From the IMG/VR virus record IMGVR_UViG_3300046660_000285, positions 1 to 51,143 of that record: 51,143 bases of DNA; one strand, given 5' to 3'. The DNA is from a virus. This document shows, piece after piece, positions 1-6,582 of this stretch. The notes beneath the pieces were generated by a model, which made no database searches, was not told where the DNA came from, and saw only the letters and a list, made by a program, of their open reading frames with translations. A program made the translations under genes and the position numbers. Numbering within the stretch: position 1 is the stretch's first letter; the number at the start of each line of letters is the position of its first letter.

Positions 1-73
1 ATGAGGCTTTGACGTAGATTTCCTGATCCTCGACGGTGCGCCGGTTGAAGGTGAACGTCAGTTCCTCGCTCAC
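1..73 (-). CDS. Small early protein, N-terminal part only (cut by window edge)
   Basis: First 24 codons of a small protein read leftward, starting with GTG at 73 and running off the window at 1. The complete version of the same gene is at 50301..50492 (63 aa); the 103 shared bases are identical. The GTG overlaps the TGA stop of the upstream HNH gene (GTGA), so it is probably translated by coupling. No domain is recognised. Confidence 0.7.
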   Translation of the reverse strand, partial: MSEELTFTFNRRTVEDQEIYVKAS

Positions 74-103
74 TTGCTCGCTTCCTTCTCTAGGTGGGTG
101 CGG
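1..103. repeat. Left copy of terminal duplication (identical to 50420..50522)
   Basis: Bases 1-103 match 50420-50522 exactly. Immediately after, the two copies diverge: the left copy enters an HNH-AP2 gene, the right copy a different small gene. Similarity returns at 719-757 versus 50680-50717 and, after a block of two genes present only on the left, at about 1163 onward versus 50714 onward. The window therefore begins and ends in two alleles of the same phage region. Confidence 0.9.
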
Positions 104-753
104 AAAATCGAAAATTCGCCATGCAGACGAAGCGAGGCATCCCTGTAAGCGGCGGCGGCGGACTCGATATCGTCGTGGAGCCCAAGGGCATGCGACTGTC
201 CGAAGCACCTAATCTGCGCTCGATATTTCTTGTCGCGCTCGCTCCATGACACACCGCGCGGCAAAGACCTGCCCTTGCGATTGTCGGAATGATTGTGGGC
301 TTGCTGGAAACAGTCCGCGATGCGCAGGTTAGAAATTCTATTGTCGCCGGGGATGCGATTGGCATGGTCGATCGTCAAGCTCGGCCATTCCCCATAGACG
401 TAGAGCCATGCGAGCCGATGAGCCTTGAATAGCTTGCCGTGGATCTGAATGCGGATATAGCCCAGCACGTCTGGCGAGCCGGCCAATTGCTGCTTTCTGC
501 GCCGCCAGCGGAAGACGCCCGTCTCCGGATCGTATGAAACGAGGCCGCGCAATTCGTCTGCGGTCAGTGCCGCTGCTCGATCCGCCAGCGTGTACCCACG
601 GACAGCCAAATTTGCATGCCTGGTGCACATACCGTTGCGCGACACTTGGCGACGGCAATTCCGCTTCACATAGCCGTCATAGGGATCGATCACCATGACG
701 CTGCAAACCTCAGCGCTTTCCAGCTTGGACGCTATGGTGGGTATGGAGGTCAT
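70..753 (-). CDS. HNH homing endonuclease with C-terminal AP2 DNA-binding domain
   Basis: About 227 aa. The middle carries an HNH_3-type nuclease signature (HRLAW, YGEWP, then TIDHANRIPGDNRISNLR and the N-x-H region). The C-terminus is an AP2-like domain (GVSWSERDKKYRAQI ... LGLHDDIESAAAAYRDA ... LHGEF). This pairing is typical of free-standing phage homing endonucleases. The ATG at 753 is chosen because it overlaps the upstream TGA (ATGA). Its first 11 residues (MTSIPTIASKL) and last 10 (RTHLEKEASK) are shared with the unrelated 74-aa protein at 50489..50713, so the endonuclease body appears spliced in frame into the shell of another gene. Confidence 0.88.
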   Translation of the reverse strand: MTSIPTIASKLESAEVCSVMVIDPYDGYVKRNCRRQVSRNGMCTRHANLAVRGYTLADRAAALTADELRGLVSYDPETGVFRWRRRKQQLAGSPDVLGYIRIQIHGKLFKAHRLAWLYVYGEWPSLTIDHANRIPGDNRISNLRIADCFQQAHNHSDNRKGRSLPRGVSWSERDKKYRAQIRCFGQSHALGLHDDIESAAAAYRDASLRLHGEFSIFRTHLEKEASK

Positions 754-944
754 GGGCGGGCGTCCTTGGGCCGGCGCGTGACTTCGGCTATGCGGACGGC
801 ACGACGGAGGTTGGTAACGATGTCGTCCATCGGCATACCGCCATCCCAGAGGCGCCGAGCCCAATTCGCCAGACCGTTGTCGTGGTGGTCGAGCGCGAGC
901 ATGAACTCTTTGTCGATCGCATCCTGATAATCTTCGTCGGTCAT
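750..944 (-). CDS. Small early protein of unknown function
   Basis: 64 aa, acidic N-terminus (MTDEDYQDAIDKEFMLALD), no cysteines and no recognised domain. The ATG at 944 overlaps the stop of the upstream gene and its own stop overlaps the HNH start, placing it inside the leftward operon. It is absent from the right-hand copy of this region, so it belongs to the variable segment. Confidence 0.65.
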   Translation of the reverse strand: MTDEDYQDAIDKEFMLALDHHDNGLANWARRLWDGGMPMDDIVTNLRRAVRIAEVTRRPKDARP

Positions 945-1162
945 GGCCGTGCTTTCTTATCCATATCAGGGGAAGGTGAAGGGGGTGTGGCGGCACGCTC
1001 GCGGCGCACGTCATCACCGCATGGGCAGCTACAGATCGCATACGTCGATCGCATCGCGTGTCCGGTCCAGAACCCGCCGTGGAATGTCTCGACAAAGCCG
1101 CTGTCGTCGCACTCGCGGCACGGCTCGTCAGCCAGGCTTCGTAGCGTTTCCCGGTTAGTCAT
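941..1162 (-). CDS. Small cysteine-rich protein, possible zinc-binding
   Basis: 73 aa. Cysteines CREC near residue 15 and CSCPC near residue 44 resemble a DnaJ-type zinc-binding pair (CxxC ... CxCxC), so a structural zinc site is plausible. The ATG at 1162 overlaps the stop of the methylase-like gene at 1159. It is absent from the right-hand variant, where the methylase-like gene is followed directly by the 74-aa gene. Function unknown. Confidence 0.65.
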   Translation of the reverse strand: MTNRETLRSLADEPCRECDDSGFVETFHGGFWTGHAMRSTYAICSCPCGDDVRRERAATPPSPSPDMDKKARP

Positions 1163-1824
1163 GCTGCGAGCCTCTGTACTTTCACCGATCGCGCCATGCC
1201 GATCAGCAGTTGCTTAAAGGGTTCGGGCGTCCCGATGCGGGGGCTGCTATCTGTGCCACCACCACGCGCACCGACTTCTCCAAGGCGCTTTGCCCGCTGG
1301 AGCCCCATGCGTTCGATGACAGCCGGATCGAGACGGGATTCGCCGATACCCCAATCCAGTTCAGGCAGATCGACGCCGGCCGCGTAAAGCAGCGTTGGCT
1401 TGCGGGCATAATGGCCATATCGCCCCTGCTCGACACAGCATGTCCAACCGCCCTCAAAGTCCGCGGCGATCCAACCTCCTTCGCGCGGAGGCGCGTTCAG
1501 GCCGAAGTGAGCCCATGCGTGCGATTGCCACGGATGCTCCAGGACGCCGCCCCACTTGCGGACGGCGGCGAGCGCTGCGGCAAAGCATCCGCCATCGTCG
1601 CCCTTGATCTTGCGAATGCCGGTGCGCTTGATGAAAAGCGGCTGGCCGGCCCACAGCTTGCCCCAGCGTTGGCAAGGTGGGTGGGCGACGACTGGATACG
1701 GGCCAGCATACAGCCGCGCATCACGTGCCTCATCCCATGGATCGATGCCGGGCAGATCGAAATACGTCCCGCCCGTTTCGACATAAAGGGCTGCTACACG
1801 CTCACCCACGCGCGCCTCCCTCAT
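1159..1824 (-). CDS. Phage methylase-like protein with HPPC motif
   Basis: About 221 aa from ATG 1824 (a GTG at 1809 is an alternative; the upstream gene ends at 1802 in another frame). The segment VVAHPPCQRWG resembles the Pro-Cys catalytic motif of C5 cytosine methyltransferases, but I do not see the rest of that family's motif set, so DNA methylation is only a suggestion. Other conserved-looking parts are DPWDEARDARLYAGP, GVLEHPWQSHAW and TLLYAAG. A diverged copy begins at the right window edge (50710..51143). Such proteins are common in early regions of proteobacterial prophages. Confidence 0.7.
   Translation of the reverse strand: MREARVGERVAALYVETGGTYFDLPGIDPWDEARDARLYAGPYPVVAHPPCQRWGKLWAGQPLFIKRTGIRKIKGDDGGCFAAALAAVRKWGGVLEHPWQSHAWAHFGLNAPPREGGWIAADFEGGWTCCVEQGRYGHYARKPTLLYAAGVDLPELDWGIGESRLDPAVIERMGLQRAKRLGEVGARGGGTDSSPRIGTPEPFKQLLIGMARSVKVQRLAA
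1466..1592. repeat. Internal copy of the right-end 127 bp (identical to 51017..51143)
   Basis: The last 127 bases of the window are identical to 1466-1592, inside the methylase-like gene. The base before (G1465 versus A51016) differs, and mismatches are scattered further back. An exact 127-base match ending at the sequence end equals a commonly used largest assembly k-mer, which hints that the end is an assembly-graph branch point. Confidence 0.85.
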
Positions 1825-2008
1825 TCGAGGGGTTGCGGAACGCCTGCGCTGTTTCGATCTGCGCGTCGGTGATCCAAGGGAACTCGCGCTTGAGCCAGTC
1901 GATGCCAGCGTCCGCGATGATGCGCTTGACCTGGACGACGGGCATGCGCGTGCCGGCGAGGCAGTAAGCACCGTCCATCGTGTCTGGGCGCCGCGTAATG
2001 CCGCTCAT
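1802..2008 (-). CDS. DUF433-like small protein
   Basis: 68 aa. The pattern CLAGTRMPVVQVKRIIADAG followed by an FPWITDAQIETAQAF segment fits the DUF433 family (I-x-GTR-x-PV, then yP-x-lt-x-x-x-v-x-x-A), which includes small antitoxin-like proteins. No partner toxin is obvious next door. The ATG at 2008 overlaps the stop of the PP-loop gene at 2005 (ATGA), so it is translated in the same leftward operon. Confidence 0.7.
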   Translation of the reverse strand: MSGITRRPDTMDGAYCLAGTRMPVVQVKRIIADAGIDWLKREFPWITDAQIETAQAFRNPSNEGGARG

Positions 2009-2844
2009 GACAGCCCCTCCCCATCATTCAGGGGGGTGGCGAGAACATTAGGGACGGCATTCTTGATGTTGCAGGTGTGGCAGAGCATTCCGCCGGCAGT
2101 GGGGCGTTTCCGGGCGCCGGGTGGCCGCGTTCCCCACTTGCAGTGAACGCCCGCATCTTTAGCTTCGTCCTGAAGGCTCATGATGACGGCAGCGGCAGTT
2201 GGATAGTGAAGCTCGATTTCGATAAGCTCTTCCTTCTTCGCGAAGGCGCCGCACAGGCACTCGCCAGACATGCAGAGATTGTCCGTCACGGGATTTCGCG
2301 GGATCGAATACCGGGACATGTACTCAAACTTGTCGTCATCATCCCAATGCAGGATGGGCGCGATCCATAGCTGGCAACCGTCGCGCTTGATCGGCTCGAC
2401 ATGACCCATGCGCCGCTCGCTCTCGGATAGCCGGACGCCGGTGATCAGTCCTACGCGATCGCGGCGACGGGTCTTGTGCTCGCGAACCAAGCGATCCACG
2501 CAGCGCTCTTTCAGGTTGATGTACATGTAGCTGTGGGCACCAGGGCCGGGGAACCCACGCTTCAGAATTAGCTCGCGATAACTGACCGGCGCGGTGTATT
2601 CCAGCAGGCGCCATTGGAAATCGCGGGCAACGGCCAGTGCGTGGTCGCGGCTCTCCTTGATGCCGATGGTCGTGTCGATGCGCACGGCTCGTGAAAAGCT
2701 TGGGTGCTGCGAAAGCAGATGGGTTGAGCAAGCGCTGTCGTTGCCGCCACTGAATAGCCCGAACATGTGGCTAGGCCCATGCTCCGCGATCGCGCCGTCA
2801 ATGATCTCCATCGACTGAGCGATTTTCCGGTCGAGGGCGCTCAT
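2005..2844 (-). CDS. PP-loop ATPase of the PAPS-reductase-like family
   Basis: 279 aa. A PP-loop FSGGNDS lies near residue 31 (SGGxDS binds ATP in PAPS reductase, thiolation and related enzymes). A C-terminal cysteine set LCMSGECLCG and LCHTCNI could bind a metal or carry sulfur. The family adenylates a substrate and often transfers sulfur; in phages the substrate is generally unknown, and nucleic-acid thiolation is only one option. A purine-rich SD-like stretch (GGGAGGGT) precedes ATG 2844, the first gene after the attachment region. Confidence 0.82.
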   Translation of the reverse strand: MSALDRKIAQSMEIIDGAIAEHGPSHMFGLFSGGNDSACSTHLLSQHPSFSRAVRIDTTIGIKESRDHALAVARDFQWRLLEYTAPVSYRELILKRGFPGPGAHSYMYINLKERCVDRLVREHKTRRRDRVGLITGVRLSESERRMGHVEPIKRDGCQLWIAPILHWDDDDKFEYMSRYSIPRNPVTDNLCMSGECLCGAFAKKEELIEIELHYPTAAAVIMSLQDEAKDAGVHCKWGTRPPGARKRPTAGGMLCHTCNIKNAVPNVLATPLNDGEGLS

Positions 2845-2885
2845 TCACACCCTCCCGCATTCAGGGTGTCTGGAATAGGGGAGGC

Positions 2886-2908
2886 TTGGGTCCGCAGTGG
2901 GTCCGCAA
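2886..2908. repeat. Integrase arm-type repeats, left pair
   Basis: Two direct copies of TGGGTCCGCA-type sequence, with GGG starting at 2888 and 2899, 11 bp apart, about one helical turn. A second pair with the same spacing lies on the other side of the tRNA fragment at 3107-3127. Paired, phased short repeats flanking a tRNA core are the usual layout of arm-binding sites of tyrosine integrases. Confidence 0.65.
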
Positions 2909-2986
2909 TTTGCCGCAGGTTCTTGCCCTGTTCCGGACCATTGCCCACGGAAACGAGGCGATTTACCTCACCGCGGACACCGGAAA

Positions 2987-3036
2987 CTGCAATCGCACTG
3001 CAGAGGTCAGGGGTTCGATTCCCCTCAGCTCCACCA
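2987..3036 (+). other. attP core: 3' part of a tRNA-Ala gene
   Basis: The anticodon stem CTGCA/TGCAG encloses a 7-nt loop with anticodon CGC. A T-arm AGGGG/CCCCT with TTCGATT loop follows, then the acceptor strand CAGCTCC, discriminator A and CCA. U70 in the acceptor strand would pair with G3, the tRNA-Ala identity element. There is no D-arm or 5' acceptor strand upstream, so this is not a working tRNA gene here. With the integrase 4 bp downstream it is the phage attachment core; integration would rebuild the host tRNA-Ala 3' end. Confidence 0.85.
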
Positions 3037-3039
3037 GCC

Positions 3040-4422
3040 CTAAATACTTGCATTGCCGTCACTTTCTAAAAACCGCCCTTGGCGGGCACCGGCCAAACTG
3101 ATCACTTTGGGTCCGTTTTGGGTCCGTAAGTGTACCGTCGTGTAGCGCTTCATCTCAGCCCAATAGTCCTCGATCGCGCCCATCAGTTCGGACAGATAAT
3201 CGGGGCGCAAGTGCCGGTAATTGCGCTTGTTCGTGCCCTCGCCGACGTGACCGGCGGCGGCCTCAATCTGCGCTTCGGCGACACCGCGAGCGTGCATTTC
3301 GGTGATGGCGGTGTGGCGCAGCGTGTTGGGCGTTCCCAGCCCGCGCAGTTTGGGGCGCGACTCGGTCTCGCCGATCTTGCGGCGCGGGGGCATCATCACC
3401 GGATCGCCGGCGTTGTCGAGAATGGGGCGCGTGATCCCGGCGGCGATCAAGCTGCCATCGAACGCCTTGCCGATGTCCTCGCAATCGCGCTCGATAAATT
3501 CCGGGACGCCGGGATTGCGCCAGTTCCGTTCGGCGATCGGCGCCCGGTAGCGAATCACCCTGCCCTCGATGCCATCCAACCAGGGCGCCAGCGTCGGCGC
3601 GATCGGCACGATAGTGCGCCGCTTGGCGGTCTGGTCGCGATCCGGGTCCAAATAGTAGATCAGCCCGCGGTCGATCTGGCGGTCGGCGTCGAGCTCAAGG
3701 ATGGCTTCGGAGCGTCCGAGCGTCGACAGGGCGATCAGCGTGTAAAGGAAGACGTGGAAGCGCTCGGGCGTCGCATAAGCCGCCTCAAGCAATGCCGCGA
3801 CCTGCGCCATCGAATAGGTGAGCTCGCGCGGCTTGGCTTTGTCGCGCGGATCTATGTCTGGCACGAACGGGGCCGATTCGATCAGTTCTTCGCGATAGGC
3901 ATGATTGAGCGCGCCGCGGAGTGCCGCGAGGTCGCGGCTGATCGTGGCACCGCCGACGCCTTCACGCTTCCGGAAATCGATGAACCGGCGCACGAACTTG
4001 GCATTGACGTCGGCAACAGTCACGCCGCCGGAAACCCGACCCCCGCGGCGCTCGGCGTCGAAGAACCTGAGCAAGTGCGTCACCGAATAGGCATATCGCT
4101 CGGGCGCCGCCTTCTTGGCGACATGATCGCGCTGCCAGATGGTCATCAGTTCGGCCACTACGGCGTCGCCTTTTGCCTGGGGCTCGGCCGGCCGGCTGGA
4201 TTCGAGATAGTGCCGTGCAAGTGCTTCGCGCGCGGCCTCGGGCGGCTCAATGCCCTCGCTTGCTCCAATGCCCGTGCTTCTGCGGCGCCGTGTACGTGCC
4301 TCGGGATCGTACCAGCAGATGCACCAGTCGTTTCTGTCGGCCCGGTAGTCGAGCCAGAATTGTCCGAGCTGGACCCGCGCTTGGGCTTCGGTCGCGTTTC
4401 GCTCTGATCGGCGTCGGCCCAT
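3040..4422 (-). CDS. int: Tyrosine recombinase / phage integrase
   Basis: 460 aa, catalysing site-specific integration at the neighbouring tRNA-Ala core. An N-terminal arm/core-binding region (about 1-200) precedes the catalytic domain: R237 in LGRSEA, K267, R369 and H370 in TLRHT (the usual first His of HxxR is N366), H392 in AAGHV, and Y402 in NYRHL. The stop at 3040 lies 4 bp from the tRNA CCA end, the normal position next to attP. The last 15 or so codons contain a terminator-like hairpin and one pair of arm-type repeats (3107-3127). Its 5' end overlaps the 137-aa ORF at 4158..4571. Confidence 0.95.
   Translation of the reverse strand: MGRRRSERNATEAQARVQLGQFWLDYRADRNDWCICWYDPEARTRRRRSTGIGASEGIEPPEAAREALARHYLESSRPAEPQAKGDAVVAELMTIWQRDHVAKKAAPERYAYSVTHLLRFFDAERRGGRVSGGVTVADVNAKFVRRFIDFRKREGVGGATISRDLAALRGALNHAYREELIESAPFVPDIDPRDKAKPRELTYSMAQVAALLEAAYATPERFHVFLYTLIALSTLGRSEAILELDADRQIDRGLIYYLDPDRDQTAKRRTIVPIAPTLAPWLDGIEGRVIRYRAPIAERNWRNPGVPEFIERDCEDIGKAFDGSLIAAGITRPILDNAGDPVMMPPRRKIGETESRPKLRGLGTPNTLRHTAITEMHARGVAEAQIEAAAGHVGEGTNKRNYRHLRPDYLSELMGAIEDYWAEMKRYTTVHLRTQNGPKVISLAGARQGRFLESDGNASI
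3068..3086 (-). terminator. Intrinsic terminator-like hairpin inside the integrase 3' end
   Basis: Read leftward: CCCGCC, loop AA, GGGCGG, then five T. This fits a rho-independent terminator for the leftward transcript. It lies within the last dozen or so codons of the integrase frame, before its stop at 3040, so a transcript ending here would lack the stop codon. Confidence 0.5.
3107..3127. repeat. Integrase arm-type repeats, right pair
   Basis: Two direct copies of TTGGGTCCGT, with GGG starting at 3109 and 3120, again 11 bp apart. They lie inside the integrase coding sequence (encoding RTQNGPK). With 2886-2908 they bracket the tRNA core as expected of an attP with P and P' arms. Confidence 0.65.
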
Positions 4423-4571
4423 GAGTCGACAAGCTCCTTGGTGGCGGCAGCGGTCAGCATCCGATATGCCGGGGATGCGATCAAGGCGCGCACCATCTCG
4501 GTCGTCAGATGCGCCCGCTGGTCATTGCGCGCGGCCTTTTCCAGGCATGCGGTCAGATCGGTGTAGATCAT
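4158..4571 (-). CDS. Hypothetical protein overlapping the integrase start
   Basis: Up to 137 aa. The ATG at 4571 overlaps the thermonuclease stop (ATGA), which supports the start. The first 50 residues look protein-like (MIYTDLTACLEKAARNDQRA ... LTAAATKELVDSWADA). The rest, rich in Arg, Pro and Ser, runs 265 nt into the integrase in another frame and looks like shadow coding. The real product may be shorter, or a frameshift may have extended it. The location just before int would suit an excisionase, but no HTH is visible. Confidence 0.45.
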   Translation of the reverse strand: MIYTDLTACLEKAARNDQRAHLTTEMVRALIASPAYRMLTAAATKELVDSWADADQSETRPKPKRGSSSDNSGSTTGPTETTGASAGTIPRHVHGAAEARALEQARALSRPRPRAKHLHGTISNPAGRPSPRQKATP

Positions 4572-4930
4572 TTATGCGGCCACTCGATCGCGAACCCGCC
4601 GGCGACCATATATTCGCCGACATCGACCCCGTTGATACTGCAACGCGCGACAATCCTGTGATCGCGGTCATAGGCAGACCCACCCCGCGGCGAAGCGCTA
4701 ACCGGCGTGCAATAGACATCCTTGTCGTAGATCAGCTCGATCAGAGCCGCTTTCGCCTCGAATGGGTTGCCTGGCGCGCAATGGCGCCCGGGACGACAGT
4801 GGCCGGGCATTTCCGGCGCATCGATGCGCGCGGGTCGGACAACGACGCCGTCGGCGCAATCCCAGGTATCGCCGTCACGGACATGGACGACGTGGCAGGT
4901 GAACGGGGGTGGGAGGTCTGAGAACATCAT
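4568..4930 (-). CDS. Staphylococcal-nuclease-like (thermonuclease) domain protein
   Basis: 120 aa. The fold's typical elements are seen: VVHVRDGDTWDC at the start of the barrel, VRPARIDAPEM, then NPFEAKAALIELI and DRDHRIVARCSINGVDVGEYMVAGGFAI. The family is a calcium-dependent, sugar-nonspecific nuclease; the length is that of a minimal SNase domain. There is no obvious signal peptide, so it is probably cytoplasmic. ATG 4930 is chosen for its ATGA overlap with the upstream stop at 4927. Confidence 0.85.
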   Translation of the reverse strand: MMFSDLPPPFTCHVVHVRDGDTWDCADGVVVRPARIDAPEMPGHCRPGRHCAPGNPFEAKAALIELIYDKDVYCTPVSASPRGGSAYDRDHRIVARCSINGVDVGEYMVAGGFAIEWPHK

Positions 4931-5184
4931 ATCGCTGCCGTTTTGACAGAGGTTGGAAGCTCGATCCAAGCGCGAACACCATCCGGCGTGAGGCCGATGC
5001 CTTCGTCGTCGCGATACAGCAATCCGCGGCTGATCAACGCCTTGACCGTCACATACGACGCGCGAGGTCGTCCCGCGACCAAGTCGGGCCATTGGCGACC
5101 GAACGTCCGCCCGGATCGATCCCAGCGCTCGACCGTGGAGCATCGCGCGATCACGTGCATCATTGCAGGCGACAGCTTGCTCAC
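4927..5184 (-). CDS. Small winged-helix-like protein
   Basis: 85 aa from GTG 5184, which overlaps the upstream stop (GTGA). The C-terminal part VTVKALISRGLLYRDDEGIGLTPDG has the recognition-helix plus wing pattern of small winged-helix proteins (compare the gene at 7935..8180), so DNA binding is plausible. An early-operon gene of otherwise unknown role. Confidence 0.6.
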   Translation of the reverse strand: MSKLSPAMMHVIARCSTVERWDRSGRTFGRQWPDLVAGRPRASYVTVKALISRGLLYRDDEGIGLTPDGVRAWIELPTSVKTAAI

Positions 5185-5330
5185 CCCCGCCCCCGCATCT
5201 GCACGACCCGCTGTTCGCCCGGCACGCGCTCGGCGGCCTGGTCGACGCGGTGAAGGATGACGTCGCCGGGCCGCTTCGTCGTGCGCTGGACCTGATGGGC
5301 GGGGCGGCAATAGTCGCGATAGGTGCGCAT
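5181..5330 (-). CDS. Small basic early protein
   Basis: 49 aa starting MRTYRDYCRPAHQVQRTTKR at ATG 5330, which shares bases with the upstream TAA (TAATG). Basic, with one Cys and no recognised domain. Supported mainly by tight coupling on both sides. Confidence 0.55.
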   Translation of the reverse strand: MRTYRDYCRPAHQVQRTTKRPGDVILHRVDQAAERVPGEQRVVQMRGRG

Positions 5331-5929
5331 TATGCGGCCTCCAACGACGCGCGAAGCTGCGCGAGCCATGCATTGCGCCCTTCCGTCCGGGCGCGCTCTT
5401 TGGCGTCCTCGACCGTGTGATATTCGATGTCCTTCTGGACTTTCTCGATTTGCGTCCGCCGCCAATCGGCACCGCTGAGAAGCTCGATGTCCTTCCAGTA
5501 TGTGAACGGCTCGGCGCAATCGAATTCACGACCGCGCTCTAGCTGCTCAAGTCCGAATTCCTTGATGCCTTCTGGAGCGCCCTGCCACTCTCGCACCTTG
5601 GCGATCATTGCGTCATAGCGTTCGCGCTGCGCTCGCTTGTCAGCGAAATACTTATCTCGCGCCGCGCAGTCCTCCTCGTATTCGACTAGTGCTGCCTTTT
5701 CGGCCTCGCTATCGGTCATTGCATAAAGGCGGTCGCGCTCAGCGCACGCTTCCGCAAGGCGATCGGCATTATAGGCCGACGGCTCGAACCGCTCCGGGAT
5801 CGGAGTATCCCAGGGTTCATCGCGCATCATGACGGTCGCACCCATCCCGCGCGCAAGCTGCATCGCGAAGGGGGTTAATTCTGTGATCGTGCCGTCTGCA
5901 ACGGCCGCGGTGTATCCTGTTGGCATCAC
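5330..5929 (-). CDS. Conserved phage protein of unknown function
   Basis: 199 aa from GTG 5929 (ATG 5926 follows directly). The start MPTGYTAAVADGTITELTPFAMQLARGMGA and then MRDEPWDTPIPERFEPS match a family I recognise from many prophage early regions without an assigned function. A long charged helical middle (residues about 60-110) suggests coiled coil. It lies next to the YqaJ exonuclease pair in the leftward operon. Confidence 0.75.
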   Translation of the reverse strand: MMPTGYTAAVADGTITELTPFAMQLARGMGATVMMRDEPWDTPIPERFEPSAYNADRLAEACAERDRLYAMTDSEAEKAALVEYEEDCAARDKYFADKRAQRERYDAMIAKVREWQGAPEGIKEFGLEQLERGREFDCAEPFTYWKDIELLSGADWRRTQIEKVQKDIEYHTVEDAKERARTEGRNAWLAQLRASLEAA

Positions 5930-6582
5930 TCGTCCCCACTCAAATCGCCCGCGACCGAGCCATCGCGCTGATCGCCGTGGTCGGCGTCGGCGCGGCCTTC
6001 GGGTTCGAACGAAAGCACGGACTTCTGCGCATCGAGGGCGTCCTTGAGTTCGTCGCGGAACGGAGCCATCGACTTGCGACGCCAGACCACTTCAAGCGCG
6101 GCCAGATCGGGCGCGGCTGCGATATCGGCGCGCGCCTGGTCGATCGTGAGTTCGGGGGTTTGCGCGATGCCGTTGTTTGCGGCCTGCGCATTGGCCAGCG
6201 GCTTGACGATGAACGGCGTACGTTTGCCCTTCGTCTCGGTCAGCGCCATCACCATCTCACGCTCGATGTTGCTGAGGTGGCTGATGCGAATCCCGCCGAC
6301 CTTCATGCCGCCCCACTTCACGTCGGGATCGCGGTAGATTGTCACCGACCTGCCGACATAGGCGGTCGCATCCGCACCCCAGGCATGGACGAGCACGCGG
6401 TTCATGCTCTTGCACGTTTTCCACGGCTTGTTGTTATCCCCGTCGAAATGGATCGACACCGGCTGTTCGGTGCCGGGCCGGATCGAGACGCCGGTGATGC
6501 GGATCGTGCGTGGGCCGCTGATCAGGTCATCGCTATTTAGCTGATCTGACTTCGGGACGATCACTGCGGTCATGTCGTTCAT
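5926..6582 (-). CDS. Conserved phage protein paired with YqaJ exonuclease
   Basis: 218 aa. Conserved-looking stretches are DLISGPRTIRITGVSIRPGTEQPVSI-type text, then KSMNRVL and YVGRSVTIYRDPDVKWGG. It sits immediately downstream of the YqaJ gene with ATGA overlap, the place where phages usually encode a single-strand annealing or ssDNA-binding partner. That role is inferred from position only; I see no RecT or SSB signature. The C-terminus is acidic (DLSGDE), as in many SSB-like proteins. Confidence 0.72.
   Translation of the reverse strand: MNDMTAVIVPKSDQLNSDDLISGPRTIRITGVSIRPGTEQPVSIHFDGDNNKPWKTCKSMNRVLVHAWGADATAYVGRSVTIYRDPDVKWGGMKVGGIRISHLSNIEREMVMALTETKGKRTPFIVKPLANAQAANNGIAQTPELTIDQARADIAAAPDLAALEVVWRRKSMAPFRDELKDALDAQKSVLSFEPEGRADADHGDQRDGSVAGDLSGDE

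Noticed and set aside
2841-3062. 73-aa leftward reading frame over the tRNA fragment (contains GNRTPDLCS)
   Set aside because: This is the well-known false translation of a tRNA 3' end on the opposite strand.
3130-4407. 425-codon rightward frame opposite integrase
   Set aside because: Shadow of the integrase codon bias; integrase catalytic residues are intact.
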